NCBI GenBank assembly: GCA_032622095.1
Contig: CP136062.1
Span: forward strand, 9,763,710-9,827,709
Direction: 5' to 3'
Length of the DNA stretch: 64,000 nt
Source: Siphonodentalium dalli
Taxonomy: Eukaryota; Mollusca; Scaphopoda; Gadilida; Siphonodentaliidae
Shown: piece by piece, positions 10,649 through 21,890 of the stretch
Layout: every line of letters starts with the position of its first letter
Position numbering within the stretch: the first letter of the stretch is position 1
Program-made: the position numbers and the translations under genes
The notes under the pieces: generated by a model
The model's input: the letters and a program-made list of their open reading frames with translations, nothing else
What the model was told of the DNA's origin: nothing
Databases searched by the model: none

Positions 10649-11007
10649 TTCAAGTCCCTATGTTGTTAGTTTGATTTAAAATTTGGGAAAGTCGAAAAAT
10701 TATTAAAACAAAAAACAGCGGTGTTTGAACAGGATGTCAATAAATTAGCTGACAGTGACACTCGAAAATCTTGGCGCAAATGCTGAGCTGCTTTTTTGTC
10801 CATAGTAGTTAATACCGTGTATAATATTGTTACTTCATTTTCAGGATTTCCAAATTAAACCAATGGAACTTTGGGAGCGCTTTGTTGGGTTTGAGTTTCT
10901 GGGTCAATAACAATGGCTGCATAATTAAGGAGACACACGTCTATGTATTTCATGTTTAAATAGTAGTTGTATCAGTGTATACTATATGTACATTGTTGTT
11001 TATTATT
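10649..11007. other. No gene seen
   Basis: Unassigned AT-rich sequence without coding, RNA or repeat structure that I can recognise. Confidence 0.4.
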
Positions 11008-11250
11008 GGGGGTGGCGTCTGGGTTGGTCAGTGGTCCAATGAGTACGGTACCGGTCACCAAGCTGTATGACCTTATCTAGTGACTGTCATGGGTTCGATT
11101 CCTATGTGGCGACCTCTGTCCAACTTCTTGCCTGAAGAAAACTTTCCGATCGGCGGAGTACATATGATATGTGCAGACGGTGCATCGTGACTACCTATTG
11201 TAGGTGACTAACCATAGATCACATGGTTTCCATCAACAACAAATGATCTG
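11008..11250 (+). repeat. tRNA-derived SINE-like sequence
   Basis: An A-box-like TTGGTCAGTGG at 11024-11034 and a perfect B box GGTTCGATTCC at 11092-11102 are RNA polymerase III internal promoter elements. The A-B spacing (about 58 nt between boxes) is slightly long for a tRNA, and no cloverleaf with matching acceptor ends is evident, so a SINE head fits better than a tRNA gene. The tail after 11110 (cttcttgcctgaagaaaact) is not tRNA. The 3' boundary is uncertain. Confidence 0.55.
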
Positions 11251-11514
11251 GCCTCAGTGTTATATCGCCTTAGTTGTGGAAAGCAACAAAACCCCAAAAA
11301 ATTTACTCAATGTTGCTACTGCCTTTCATTTATTTATTTTATATTTGGGGTTTTACGTGGCTTCCTACAATTAAGCGATATCACAACAAAGGCAGATTAA
11401 TTGTTGGTAGAGGAAAACATGTGCTACACTTAGTTGTGTACAATTCAGTACTTAAAATTAAAATTAAGTGATTTATGCACCATCTGCTCTCATGTAAATC
11501 ACTGACACTGTGAA
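11251..11514. other. No gene seen
   Basis: Unassigned. The small plus-strand frame at 11274-11471 shows no recognisable motif. Confidence 0.35.
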
Positions 11515-11730
11515 GGTAGCCCATGTTTCCTCTGTTAATATTCCCATGTTATTATACTAGTAATTAGATGAAAGTAGCCTGTGTTTCCTCTGTTAATATT
11601 CCGATGTTATTATACTAGTAATTTGATGAAGGTAGTCGGTGTTTCCTGTCCTTCCCATGTTATTATCATTAGATGTAGGTACACCGGTAGTCCATGTTCC
11701 CTCTGTTCCTCCCATGTTATTATCATATTA
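11515..11730 (+). repeat. Short tandem repeat, ~57-bp unit, four degenerate copies
   Basis: Four successive units contain tgtttcctctgttaatattcc (or a variant) followed by catgttattatactagtaat, near 11523, 11582, 11639 and 11693. The third and fourth are shortened. Then follows a G-rich tract (11740-11810). Confidence 0.65.
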
Positions 11731-11974
11731 TGCCTATGGGGGTCGGGCGGGGGGGTATTTTTACGGGCACTCATGCGGGGGTGGGTCACTGGGTGGGTGG
11801 TTTGGTCGATGGGACTAACAAACAATTTTTTCCGCAACTCAGAACTTTTTTTCCTGCAAGTTTTTTGACTGTTTTTTTCAATGAATTTGGCTTTAAACAC
11901 CTTAGAATAAGAGAAATAATGTAATTCTAACTGCTAAACTGACTGCAGGCATTATTGTGTTGTATTTTGTTGCA

Positions 11975-12085
11975 AATTTTCAAATCCAAGATGGCCGCTG
12001 GCAGCCATGTTTTTTTGGCCCAATGACCCCAAAATGACTCGTTCCTATTTACATGCCAATGTTAACATCCATGACAAATAGCATG
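11975..12085 (-). repeat. Inverted single copy of the ~160-bp repeat
   Basis: Contains atccaagatggccgctggca, gccatgtttttttggcc, ccccaaaatgactcgttcc and acatgccaatgttaacatcc, the reverse complement of the unit arrayed at 5638-7020. Confidence 0.7.
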
Positions 12086-13034
12086 CACAGAAATTCATAT
12101 ACAGCTGTTTACAGTGAATCCCCCCCCCCGCAAATCTGTTTTAGTGTTAAAAGGGGGTGGGTGTCCAAAAATGGTCGGAAAAATTTGGACGCAGGTGGGT
12201 GGGGGTCCCAACAAGGGTCGAAAGTAAAAAATCAGCATACGTGCCTGAAAATGTTTTCTGACCCCCCCCCCCCCCGGAGGGCATTTACCAGTACAGGTAG
12301 TCAAGGGTTCTGTCTGTCCGAGCATATCACCTTGTAACTCGGGTGTTGATTATCAGAGTTTGTTATCTTTTGTCATGGTGAAAGCACAGGTTGGTACCTA
12401 CATTAGATTGGCTAATTATTCAAGGTACCGGTATGTAACTTTGTTGTATGAGAAATGTCGATTTCATGACAATTAGGTGTTGGACATTGATTTTTATCTA
12501 TAATTGTAGATGTATAGTGCAGACATTTAGCACATGTGGACCTGGTTGAATTTTTCTGTGGTTCGATGGATCACATCCATCCTCAAGCTACTTATGTCAT
12601 TTACTGGCATTTGTTTATAATGTGTAGGGGTAGATCGCTTGAGACCCCACCACAGTTCAATTCACACCAGGTTCTCAGCTTCAGATTACGTTGGCCATGT
12701 AATTTTACGATTAAACCGTAAATTCACATTACGATGATGTTGTAATTTTATGATAGTTTTTCTGTCATAATATTACGATCATTTTGTAAATACACGATCA
12801 AATTTGTAAATGTCAGATTACGTTGATCTCGTAATTTTACGACAGTTACTTATGGTCCAATTGCTGCCAACAGTTTATGTCGTAATATTACGATGAAATT
12901 ATTTTGAGTGTATGATCATTTACATATACCGGTATGATTTTTGTAATTACGGTTAATTAATCATCAAATCCTACGAAAGGTTAACAAGCGGGCGCAAATT
13001 ACGTTTACGTATCATCATATTACCTTAATTTATC
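12086..13034. other. No gene seen; C-rich tracts and a TTACGA-rich AT region
   Basis: 12120-12130 and 12262-12276 are poly-C. 12700-12960 is rich in ttacgat/atcgtaa words in both orientations (acgattaaaccgtaaattcac, gtaattttacgac), possibly an old palindromic element. The frames on both strands at 12053-12337 come from the C/G tracts. Confidence 0.4.
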
Positions 13035-13801
13035 AGACTCAAGAGATGAACTCAAAGACAGCAGACAAAAATAACTCCAAATGGTTATCTTTTGTCAAAA
13101 ATGCTCTTTATGATTTGAAAATGCAACAACTGTTCTCAAACAACGTCATTGGGACGCACTGCTCATTGACATAAACACATCTGCTTCATCTAGGGCCCAA
13201 TTTTATAGTTCTATTAAAACTGACTACGGTTACCCAAAATTACTTGAAGATTTTGACGTCTAATCTATTGATATTCCTCCTGAAGCTCAGAACTGTAAAT
13301 CATAAACTGCCTATAGAATGCGCAATATGGAAGCAATCTCTGAATGATAATGACAATAGGATATGCACCATATGTGGAGAATATGTAGGAGACGATACCA
13401 TTTAGTAATTATATGCAGTCATTTGGACGAAATCAGAAAACAATATATCCCTGAATAAGTTTGGATGAACCCTACGAGAGAGAAATTACATGGTCTCCTA
13501 TCTCTTCAAAATATAAGCCTCATAACAAGACTATGCATATTCCTAAGGTGTGCCTTTAAGAATGTGTCTTATTCTATATGAGCGAAATCATTTATTGTTA
13601 TGGGTGAACACATGTAATTATCATACTTGTTAAGTTTATCGCCTATTATTGTGTAATCTTATTTAATTACTGCTGTATATATAAACATGCATGTGTATAT
13701 GAAATGAACAATGGTGAATGTGATATCCAAAGTTGTGTACATAGTGTATATAGATTTTGCTTGTTTCACTGTTATGTGACTTGTGCAATAAATCAATCAA
13801 G
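13035..13801 (+). mobile_element. 3' end of a non-LTR retrotransposon (5' truncated)
   Basis: Two coding traces in different frames. 13147-13263 reads into ...SSRAQFYSSIKTDYGY... and stops. 13288-13405 reads RTVNHKLPIECAIW followed by ICTICGE and GDD. The HKLPIE...RICxxCgExxGDExH pattern is typical of the C-terminus of LINE ORF2 proteins, after the reverse transcriptase, where a CCHC-like motif lies. The downstream sequence behaves as a 3' UTR and ends in caataaatcaatcaa (13787-13801). Truncated, frameshifted and dead. Confidence 0.65.
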
Positions 13802-13916
13802 TTAAATTGTGAAGAAATTAGCACATGTTTCCAATTTCTGTAAAGTTGGTGCCATTTTTGTTTTTATTTAAAAATTTATCCAACTTGTTATCGGAGTCCA
13901 TATTGGAGTGGTTTGG

Positions 13917-14183
13917 TTAAACCTTAATTACCTTTTTTGTTAATTTGTCCAATTGGCATCGAAGTTTGGCAGCGTTGTGTTGGATTCTGTTCGCCATTCT
14001 AGACAGTTTATCTCTTGTTGCATCGTTTGTCTCACCTCCAGACAAGGGCAGCATCCTAGACAGGTTATCTCCCGGCAAGGGCAGCATCTGTACAATCGCT
14101 TTTCTAATCGATGAAAGGTGAACTACCAGCGCGACACAAAAGATTGCCAAGACGATCGCCCAAAGAAGACGTTTCTGCGACAT
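13917..14183 (-). CDS. Candidate first exon of a single-pass (type II-like) membrane protein
   Basis: An 88-codon frame starts at ATG 14181-14183. The protein begins MSQKRLL, then a strongly hydrophobic segment at about residues 8-23 (WAIVLAIFCVALVVHL), then a basic and polar stem. That is the layout of a signal anchor, as in Golgi glycosyltransferases and sulfotransferases; I do not recognise a family. Codon use is balanced and less AT-skewed than nearby frames. Two possible splice donors lie inside: GGAG|GTGAGA at about residue 50 and AAAAAG|GTAATT near the end, so translation may leave the frame there. Downstream exons were not found; the LINE fragment at 13035-13801 would lie in the intron. 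It could be a chance frame. Confidence 0.4.
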   Translation of the reverse strand: MSQKRLLWAIVLAIFCVALVVHLSSIRKAIVQMLPLPGDNLSRMLPLSGGETNDATRDKLSRMANRIQHNAAKLRCQLDKLTKKVIKV

Positions 14184-14790
14184 GGTATCTGGAAATTGTT
14201 TTGTAGGTTAACCATTTGATTACACGCTTGTTCCGAGAAATACAGTATTATTGCTGTTCCATATTTACATTTATCATATGACTCAATCATTATTTACGTT
14301 GGAAAGTGTGTCATAAATCAATTTCATATGAACTACTAGTTCATATCACCTTCCGATAATTTGATTGGTTTGTTGACAAAAAGTGTGTTCTGATTGGCTG
14401 AATGGCAGCCTGGGCAGAGCCGCATCTCTAACTAAATGCAGGTCAAATTCGTGCGCGTCAATCAATGCAATACCGATATTCTCGCAATTATAATCTTGAA
14501 ATATATAGTTTTGGACATTTTTATACGATAAATAGAATATGTAATTCGTATTTATCTAATAAACATACGATATAATGTCACAAACTGAGAACAGAATAGC
14601 GCACTATATCTTCGCGTGCATATTATTTCTGCTAGTTCACCAGGTGTAATTGGGCTTCCGGTGCAATGAAGTGACGTCACATTAACCGCTTGCTGCCGAT
14701 GCCATATAGTTATTTAGTGATTTGTGTGCGTTTTGGACATCATAATCAATTTATAGGTGTCATATTATAAATATAATATGTAATTCGTGG
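14184..14790. other. No gene seen
   Basis: Upstream of the membrane-protein candidate. Two diverged segments, 14510-14560 and 14725-14800, share ttttggacat ... atataatatgtaattcgt, suggesting a short degenerate direct repeat leading into the palindrome at 14791. Confidence 0.4.
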
Positions 14791-14902
14791 TTCTCTCATA
14801 TGATATTTATGAAACTCGTCACGAATTGTAAGTTTTCTCTCGCCGGAGGCTCGAGAAAACTGAAAATTCTTAGACTCGTTTCATAAATATCATATGAGAG
14901 AA
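14791..14902. repeat. 112-bp palindrome (hairpin)
   Basis: Left arm tctctcatatgatatttatg, right arm its complement, with a second inner pair (gttttctc / gagaaaac) around gccggaggc. The fold would be a near-continuous hairpin with a GC-rich loop, as in fold-back MITEs. Confidence 0.65.
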
Positions 14903-15649
14903 ACACTCATTTCATATCCTCTATATACGTATGGAACGTACGTTCCATACGCATCTCGTTGACGTAACATGACGTACATGACGTTCGCCTCAAACATGAA
15001 ACCGGATCTATAAAATAAAAGCATCACCACACATGACAAAACACGCCCTCTCTGTGCCCAAATAAACCTTCTAAGCATGTATGTTTAAACCACGGATTCT
15101 AGGACGCGAAGCGTGTAGTAAACACAGAACGACATGCCGTATACATAGAAAAACCCATTTACACATCGTGTCTGTCTGTGTATATATGTACCACCCCTGG
15201 TCACGTTGTCCAGCTAGTCTGCTGTGGAGTTGGGGTCCTGCTGAATTTCTATAATACTGGTAGATTAAACTGATGTTGCTAATAATAAGTACCGTTATAT
15301 ATGATAAAGTTGTGTTTTTCACGATATTTGGCTAATCTGTTTTTGAATGTTTGATTCACATAATGGCTTTTCCTCGATGTGTTCAGATTATATGACCACC
15401 GCGAAAATGAAAACTTTGTACAAATTAACAGTACTTTAACAGCATCAGTTTGCCCTATTCAGCAGGACCCACCAGCATCATAGCATATTAGCAGAACCAT
15501 ATGACCAGGGCCGTGTTCGCGGGTGTCTGTCCATGTGACAACTCTTCAGGGTCAGCACAAATCGCACATAGCCCCCCGGAATGACAGTGACAAATCAAAA
15601 TTTGCTGCGTAGACATTACTCTTACATGCCAGCCATTTTATAAACAAAT
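14903..15649. other. No gene seen; one hairpin-family arm
   Basis: 15097-15170 (ggattctaggacg ... acacagaacgacatg ... aaacccatttacacat) resembles one arm of the hairpin at 32710-32856. The minus-strand frames here show no domain. Confidence 0.4.
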
Positions 15650-16690
15650 AGTTTATCAAATGCTAATCAAATCATGAAGGTATTATTACATATTATTATA
15701 TATATTACAGATGATAAATTTGTTAAAGAAAAAATAATAAAAATTGTTATAGGATGTAAGAAAATATTATAAGAAAATATAAAAATTGTTAAAGCATGTA
15801 AGAACAAAATATAAAAATGATAAAAATTGTTAAAGAATGTAAGAACAATTTATATATAACGATCATTAATTGTTAGGTGCTTTAATGTTTCACCAGCGCA
15901 GCTCCCGTCATAAAGGGTTAACTTAATGTTTCATTAGTTTGATTTTCCATGCAATGAAATGTGCTCCAGAAAAGACAGGTTTTCAAATTAAACATTCAAT
16001 TAGCAATTACCTTTGGCGCTATTTGTTGATAGAATTATATTAACTATAAGAGTAATGTTTACATAAGAGTGGTTGCAACATGCGACACATCGTCACTGGA
16101 GAGTCACCAATACGACACATGAGAACAAAGTTTATCTGTCTATGCCTTGTATTCTTAGTGACCGCCAAATGCTGATCAAATCATGAAGGTATAAATTACA
16201 GATGATAATGTGTTAAAGAATATAAGAAATTAAAATAAATGTTGTTATAGAATGTAAGAAAATATTATAAAAAAATATCAAAATTGTTAAAGAATGTACG
16301 AAACAAATATAAAAATTATAAAAATTGTTAAAGAATGTAAGAAAAATTGATAAATAACGATAATTAATTGTTAGGCCAATGCATTCTCTTATATAGGCGA
16401 GGCGATCTAAGGTCGACTCGCATATATAAGAGAATGCATTGGCACAGGGTCTTTAATGTTTCACCATCAAATAATGAAGGTTTACATTACAGATGATCGG
16501 AGGAATGAAAAGTGTTCAAGAAAAGACAGGTATTCAACTTAAACCTTTGGCGCGTTTTGCTGATAAAATTATTTTCAATTTAAGAGTAATGTGTACATAA
16601 CAGGCGACATATCGTTACTGGACAGTCATCATTACGACACATGAGAACAAAGTTTATCTGTATTTGCACGGTATTCTCAGTGACGATGGT
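15650..16690 (+). repeat. Two-copy tandem duplication, ~0.5-kb unit
   Basis: 15650-16168 and 16169-16690 share, in order, aaatgctaatcaaatcatga, acagatgataa, aatattataa, aaagaatgtaagaa, aattaattgttagg, ctttaatgtttcacca, aaaagacaggt, acctttggcgc and acacatgagaacaaagttta. They have diverged by substitutions and indels. Copy 2 carries a hairpin insertion at 16375-16443 and lacks about 60 bp present in copy 1 after ttcacca. Confidence 0.8.
16375..16443. mobile_element. ~70-bp hairpin inserted in one of two tandem copies
   Basis: gccaatgcattctcttatat and its complement (16424-16443) flank a short GC-rich loop (ggcgaggcgatc...gactcgc). Copy 1 of the tandem duplication reads straight from ttgttagg to ctttaatgtttcacc near 15876-15894, giving an empty-site comparison. 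A related string (gcatatataagagaatacat) lies at 53444-53463. Confidence 0.6.
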
Positions 16691-16863
16691 GTTACAAACC
16701 CGTTAGTTATTTCACATTTAAAGTCATGTGAAACACTCCTGTAGGGTGATCAAATAGAAATAGGGAATAATCTTGTTCAAAGTACGTAGTTATTTTTACA
16801 AATATTATATCTAAATTGACAACACACTAACATTCTTTTATCTATATCTATATTTGCGAATAA

Positions 16864-16864
16864 C

Positions 16865-16895
<31 letters not shown>
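16864..16895 (+). repeat. (CTGT)n microsatellite
   Basis: Eight nearly uninterrupted ctgt units. A shorter tgtctgtctgtatgtg lies at 19149-19164, at the other end of the repeat block that follows. Confidence 0.9.
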
Positions 16896-19230
16896 GTTCT
16901 ATAGAAATTCACAGGGGACCATATATATGGCACTAAATGGGTCTACTAGGGGTAACTTTTCACGAGAAAGATAATGGTGCGGGTTAGAATTTTCTAAAGT
17001 GACGCGGTTGTTGTCAAGGGCAAAAAATGGGGAGGGGCAGGAACAAAAATGTCGCCGTTTGCCACGAAACTTATATATAATCATCCTCATGATGTAAGGA
17101 ATCTGATGGTATGGTTTAAATATGTCAAAAGTGGCGCCGTTCGAGTCAGGGACGCATGGAAGGGGAGAGGGGCACCAACATTGATAAACTAAGTTTAGCG
17201 CCGAGGGACCATCTAGATGGCACCAAACGGGTCTACTAGGGGTAACGTTTTGCGAGAAAGATAATGGTGCGGCTTAGAATTTTCTAAAGTGACGCCGTTG
17301 TCAGGGGCAGAACAGGGGAGGGGCAGACAAAACTTTTGCCGCCGATCGCCACGAAACTTTTATATAATCATTGCCATGATATGAGGAATCTAATGGTGCT
17401 GTTTAAATATGTCAAATTTGGCGCCATTCGCGTCAGGGATGCACGGAAGGGGAGAGGGCCACCAATATTGATAAAACTAATTTTAGCGCCGATTTCCACC
17501 AAATTGATGTATATTCTTTTTCATGATAACAGGAATCTAATTGTGCGATTTAAAGACTCCAAATTGCTGTCATTTGGATGAAAGTTTGTGGAAGGGGCAC
17601 TCAATTTGAATGGATTTAGTCACCACCACATTTATACTTAGCATCCCCATGGTATGGTGTGGCTTAAATCCGTCAAAAGTGGTGTCATTTGAGTCAGGGA
17701 AAGGCAGAGGGGCACCAAGATTGATACGCAATAAGTTTACCGACAATTTCCACCAAAGTGATACCCACTCTTATCCATAATACGAGGAGTCTGATCATGT
17801 AATTTAAAGACGCCATGTTGGTGTTGTTTGGTGGGGGTTAGTGAGCATTACATTTGATCAACACTGGTTTAGTCGCCGATTAGTACCAAACTGATCAATA
17901 ATCATCTCCATGATATGAGGAGTCTAAGAGGGTGGTTTAAGGATGTCGCAAACTGTCACACATGGGCCATTCGAGTCAGGATGCATAGAGGGTGAGAGGA
18001 ACACAAAAAAGATGAGCAATATGTTTAGCGCCGATTTCCACCAGATTGATATATATTCTCCGTGATACGAGAAATCTAATCGTTTGGTTTAGATACGCCA
18101 AATTAGTGCCGTTTTGGTTGAGAGATATGGGGGCCCTAAATTGTATACGGATTTGTATACTCGCAATTTTATACAAAAACTTTTACAAAATCATCCACAA
18201 ATGATTTTAGCGCCGATTTCCACCAAATTGATACACATTCTTCTCCATGAAACAAGGAATCTAATTGTGTGATTTAAAGACGCCAAATTGGTGTCGTTTG
18301 GATGTGAGAATGGGGGCACTAACATTGTTAAGAATTGTTTTAGTCACCCATTGCTACCAAACTTTTTTTAAATCCTCTACATGGTATGATGCGTCTAATG
18401 GTGTGGCGTAAAACTGTTAAAAGTGGCGTCATTCGAGTCAGGGTGCACTGAAAATGAGAGGGGCACCAGAATTCATACATAATAATTTTAGCGCCAATTT
18501 TCACCAAATTGATAAACATTCTTATCCATGATATGAAAAATCAAATCATGTGATTTAAAGACGATATATTTGTGCTGTTTGTGTGAGAGATGGTGTGGGG
18601 TGGGCACTAAATTTGATAAAAAAATATTGTTTAGTCGCCGATCAGCACTAAACTTATAAATAAGCATCTCCATGGTATCAGGAGTCTAATTGTGTAGTTT
18701 AAAGATGTCAAAAGTGGTGCCTTTCGAGACAGGGTGAGAGAGACACAACAATTGATAAACAATAGTTTAGTGCCGATTTACATCAGACTGATACATATTC
18801 TTCTCCGTGATTCGAGGAATCTAATCGTGTGGTTTAAATACGCCAAATTTGTGCCATTTCGGTGAGAGATGTGGGGGCCCTAAATTGATACGAATTTGTA
18901 TACTCGCCAATGTTTAAAAAATTTATATATATTCATCTCTATAATGAGTCGTAAGTTTGGGGTTTAATTACGTCAAATGTGGTGCCACTTGAGTCCTAAA
19001 TAGGGACGGGCGGATTACCAAAACTGATAGAATTATGTTTAGTGCAAATTAACATCAAATTCATACACGTTCTTCTCAAATGATACGAGGAATCAAATCG
19101 TGCGTGTTAAAACGTCACATTTGATGCCTATATATATATGCAGATATATGTCTGTCTGTATGTGTTTTATATATAACTTCACGGGATACAATCGAGATGG
19201 CACCAATGCATTCTAAAAGTGGTAACGTTT
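16896..19230 (+). repeat. Dimeric higher-order tandem repeat, ~280 bp (two ~140-bp halves)
   Basis: Half A has tttagcgccgatttccacca followed by aaattgatacacattctt, near 17490, 17752, 18032, 18208, 18490, 18770 and 19050; intervals are about 280 except 262 and one of 176. Half B has tttagtcgccgattagtacc or tatactcgcca followed by acttataaaatcatc, near 17620, 17875, 18165, 18345, 18635 and 18900. The block is bordered on both sides by a ctgtctgt tract and by the same boundary words (ttcacaggggaccat ... atggcac ... ggtaac / ttcacgggatac ... atggcac ... ggtaac), so it looks like one element with internal tandem repeats. Non-coding. Confidence 0.7.
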
Positions 19231-19737
19231 TACGAGGAAGAGAATGGTACATGTTAAAATATTAGTTACATGTTAATATTATAACACAATTGAGTCTGCC
19301 AATTCAATATAGTTTCCATACAAAAGTTACAAGAGATATGGAAATGTATATATAGAAGGCCTGTTCAACAATATTGATCACAGTGTGCCGTCAAATATAA
19401 TTTCTTCTGAGATAAAAGAAAACGGAGTTAGTGGAACATAACTTTTCAGAATCCTCCAATACTGACATCTGACAAGGTTTTATCTGCCCAATATACAGAA
19501 GATATATTCATGTTTTAGAACAGACTCATCGCCTAACATAAACAACTCAAAATCTCGCTCTGAGTCGGGCACATGCAGCTGATATAGTTGCATAGCAACA
19601 TTTCTTTAAAACTGAGAATAATTAGCCAGTATATAGCACCATGAACAAAGGAGCACCTGGATATTTCTTTAAAATATCTGTATCTTCATGGAAATATGAT
19701 AACCAGGTGTCCTCAAAATCTTAGTTAAACCCACCAG
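19231..19737. other. No gene seen
   Basis: AT-rich unassigned sequence. Confidence 0.4.
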
Positions 19738-20210
19738 ATTGATTGATACATCTCTATATGAAACCCAATTGTCGTCTTTTATTTTTGCGAACTAATGTGT
19801 TTATGATGTTCATGTTATAACGTCTGAAGTATACGCAGTTGTAAATAAATAAATAGTTCTTTTTTGGTGGGACGGATTAATCGCGATAAACAACATGACA
19901 ATCACTCCGATCCGACAAGGTGAGCTACTACTTATATTTCGTGTATAAGAATCATGTTTTGTGATGCTATTTGGATATATAATTTATGAAAATATGGGTA
20001 ACGCTTTGAACAAGAGTATCCTCTATTCCCGCCATATATCCACAGTATGCAGAGGGTTTCACATCACTTTAATCTGGGCAACGCCGGGTAACCCTTCTAG
20101 TATTAATTAAATGCAGTGACTGCCGATGGCGAAATCGTTTTCGTTGGTTTATCGCCGATAGAAGCGTCCCGATTCGAGTAGTAAATATATACAATTTAGC
20201 GTAGTTCAGA
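19738..20210 (+). repeat. Dispersed repeat, related to 55977-56335 and 54814-54910
   Basis: 19738-20105 (gattgatacatctctatatg, tgtgtttatgatgttcatgt, gtaaataaataaatagttct, ggtgggacggattaa, aagaatcatgttttgtgatg, gagggtttcacatcacttta) matches 55977-56335. 20105-20210 (atgcagtgact, cgttttcgttggtttatcgc, gtagtaaatat) matches 54818-54910. The repeat is interrupted at 20210 by the insertion 20211-21730 and continues at 21731. Confidence 0.75.
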
Positions 20211-21730
20211 CCACAGGTATTTAATTTAGGCACAATTTTTTTTTTAATTGAATAACAAATCTCGGAAAGGTATCTATCTCATTATTAATATAGGTCTGCA
20301 TTTTTCTCTGCAAAAGCAACATTTTATTTTTTATTGACCTGTAATTGCAGCACTGTGTGACCAAATAATCATAGTTTAAAAAAAAGTTTGGTTCGCTGTC
20401 GTATTTGAGATTAGTGAACATAGAAAAACATTTAAAGTTGATAAATCAAATTCATTTGGTTGGTTCCCGAAACGTCCGTCCAATGATAAATACAAAAATT
20501 AAACAATCAAACCCTAAATAACCGAAATCTATACTCTAATCATCAAACTAAATAGCCCTATTGTTAAACAGACATTGTTTCACGAAGGACATCTAATTTG
20601 GGTGTGGTACTCAACATACATCGAGTTTAATAACGAATTTTGTCATTTTTTTCCGTCTGTTATAAACGATTCTTTTCGCGGGAGACCATTTTGAAAGTGC
20701 GAAACAAAGGCTGCGGACACACGTACCACAGTAGCGATGGCATAGTAGGTGTGGCAATTAATTATGGTAGAGTTTGGTGACAATTGGTCAACATAATTTA
20801 TATGCCATAGGGAGTCGTGTCGCGCGCCGCATATTCGCACAGTGAGTCGACTGACCAATTAACCCATTGAGTTTCACCAAGGTTGATCTCTTCTCATTAC
20901 GTTTAGCCACATTGTATTCTCTACGATACATAAAATTGCACGACAGATCGTCCAGTATTGTCTTGTGTGTTAGCATTATAAATATAACATTGCGTGTTGA
21001 GTAACGATCAACAGCGACAAGACATTCGGTTTGATAAATCATTGAGATGTCGATCTCGACGCTGATAGTGCTTGGAAAAGACTCATTGTGCGAATGTGCG
21101 GCGGGCGACATGTCTCGCTATGGCACAGGAATATGACGACCAATTGTCACCAAAATTGCACCATAATTAATTGTCACACCTACTATGCCATCGCTACTGT
21201 GATACGTGTGTCCGCAAGTTAGTTTCGCTTTCAGTTTTGCAAAATGGCCTCCCGCGAAAAGAAATCTGTTAAACTGACGGAAAAAAAAGAAGATAAATCG
21301 TTATTAAACTCGATGTATGTTGAGTACCACCCCCAAATTAGCTGTACTTCACGAAACAACGTCTGTTTGACAATATGGCTATTTAGTTTGATGATAATAG
21401 TATAGATTTCGGTGATTTAGGGGTTGGATTATTTGATTTTTTGATTTTTCATTGGACGGACGTTTCGGGTACCAAAAAATAAATATCATTGACAAATTCG
21501 AATTATTTTCTATGCTCACTTGTTTAAAGTACGACGGAAAGCTAAACTTTAACAAAAAATATGATTACTTGGGCACAAATGCTAGAATTCCAGATCAATT
21601 TGATAAAAAAAATTGCTTTTGTGAGGATGATTTTTGACCTCCTATTTTCACTATCAGCCTTGATACTTACCTTTATATATTTGTATTTATTTTGTTTTTG
21701 CCAATTTTTTTTTTGGCCTAATACCTGTGG
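20211..21730. mobile_element. 1.52-kb giant inverted-repeat (fold-back) element
   Basis: Both arms begin CCACAGGTATT. Arms of about 635-650 bp (20211-20845 and 21077-21730) pair almost throughout, for example cccgaaacgtccgtccaatg at 20466-20485 and its counterpart near 21455, and cgcgggagaccattttg at 20679-20695 and its counterpart near 21240. The unpaired centre is only about 230 bp. TTCAGA flanks both ends (20205-20210, 21731-21736). The related locus at 54900-54925 lacks the insertion, which independently fixes the borders. The minus-strand frame at 20788-21111 across the centre shows no transposase motif. Confidence 0.8.
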
Positions 21731-21890
21731 TTCAGACAATGTTTTCTATGGAGTGGTACGGTCGATTTGCTTAAACTTTTCGGTGATATTAGTAGAATGC
21801 TACATATTCCTGCAGTTGGCATAGCACCTGAATACTAACTTATCAGTTTCAAGCACCCGAATAAGTACATAATATGTCTTAAAACAACTA
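21731..21890 (+). repeat. Continuation of the interrupted dispersed repeat
   Basis: ttctatggagtggtacggtc, gatttgcttaaac, ttttcggtgatattagta, cagttggcatagcacc and ttatcagtttcaagcac match 54925-55065. The repeat resumes directly after the giant inverted repeat. Confidence 0.75.

Noticed and set aside
11024-11102. Functional tRNA gene
   Set aside because: A and B boxes are present but no cloverleaf with paired acceptor ends could be built by eye.
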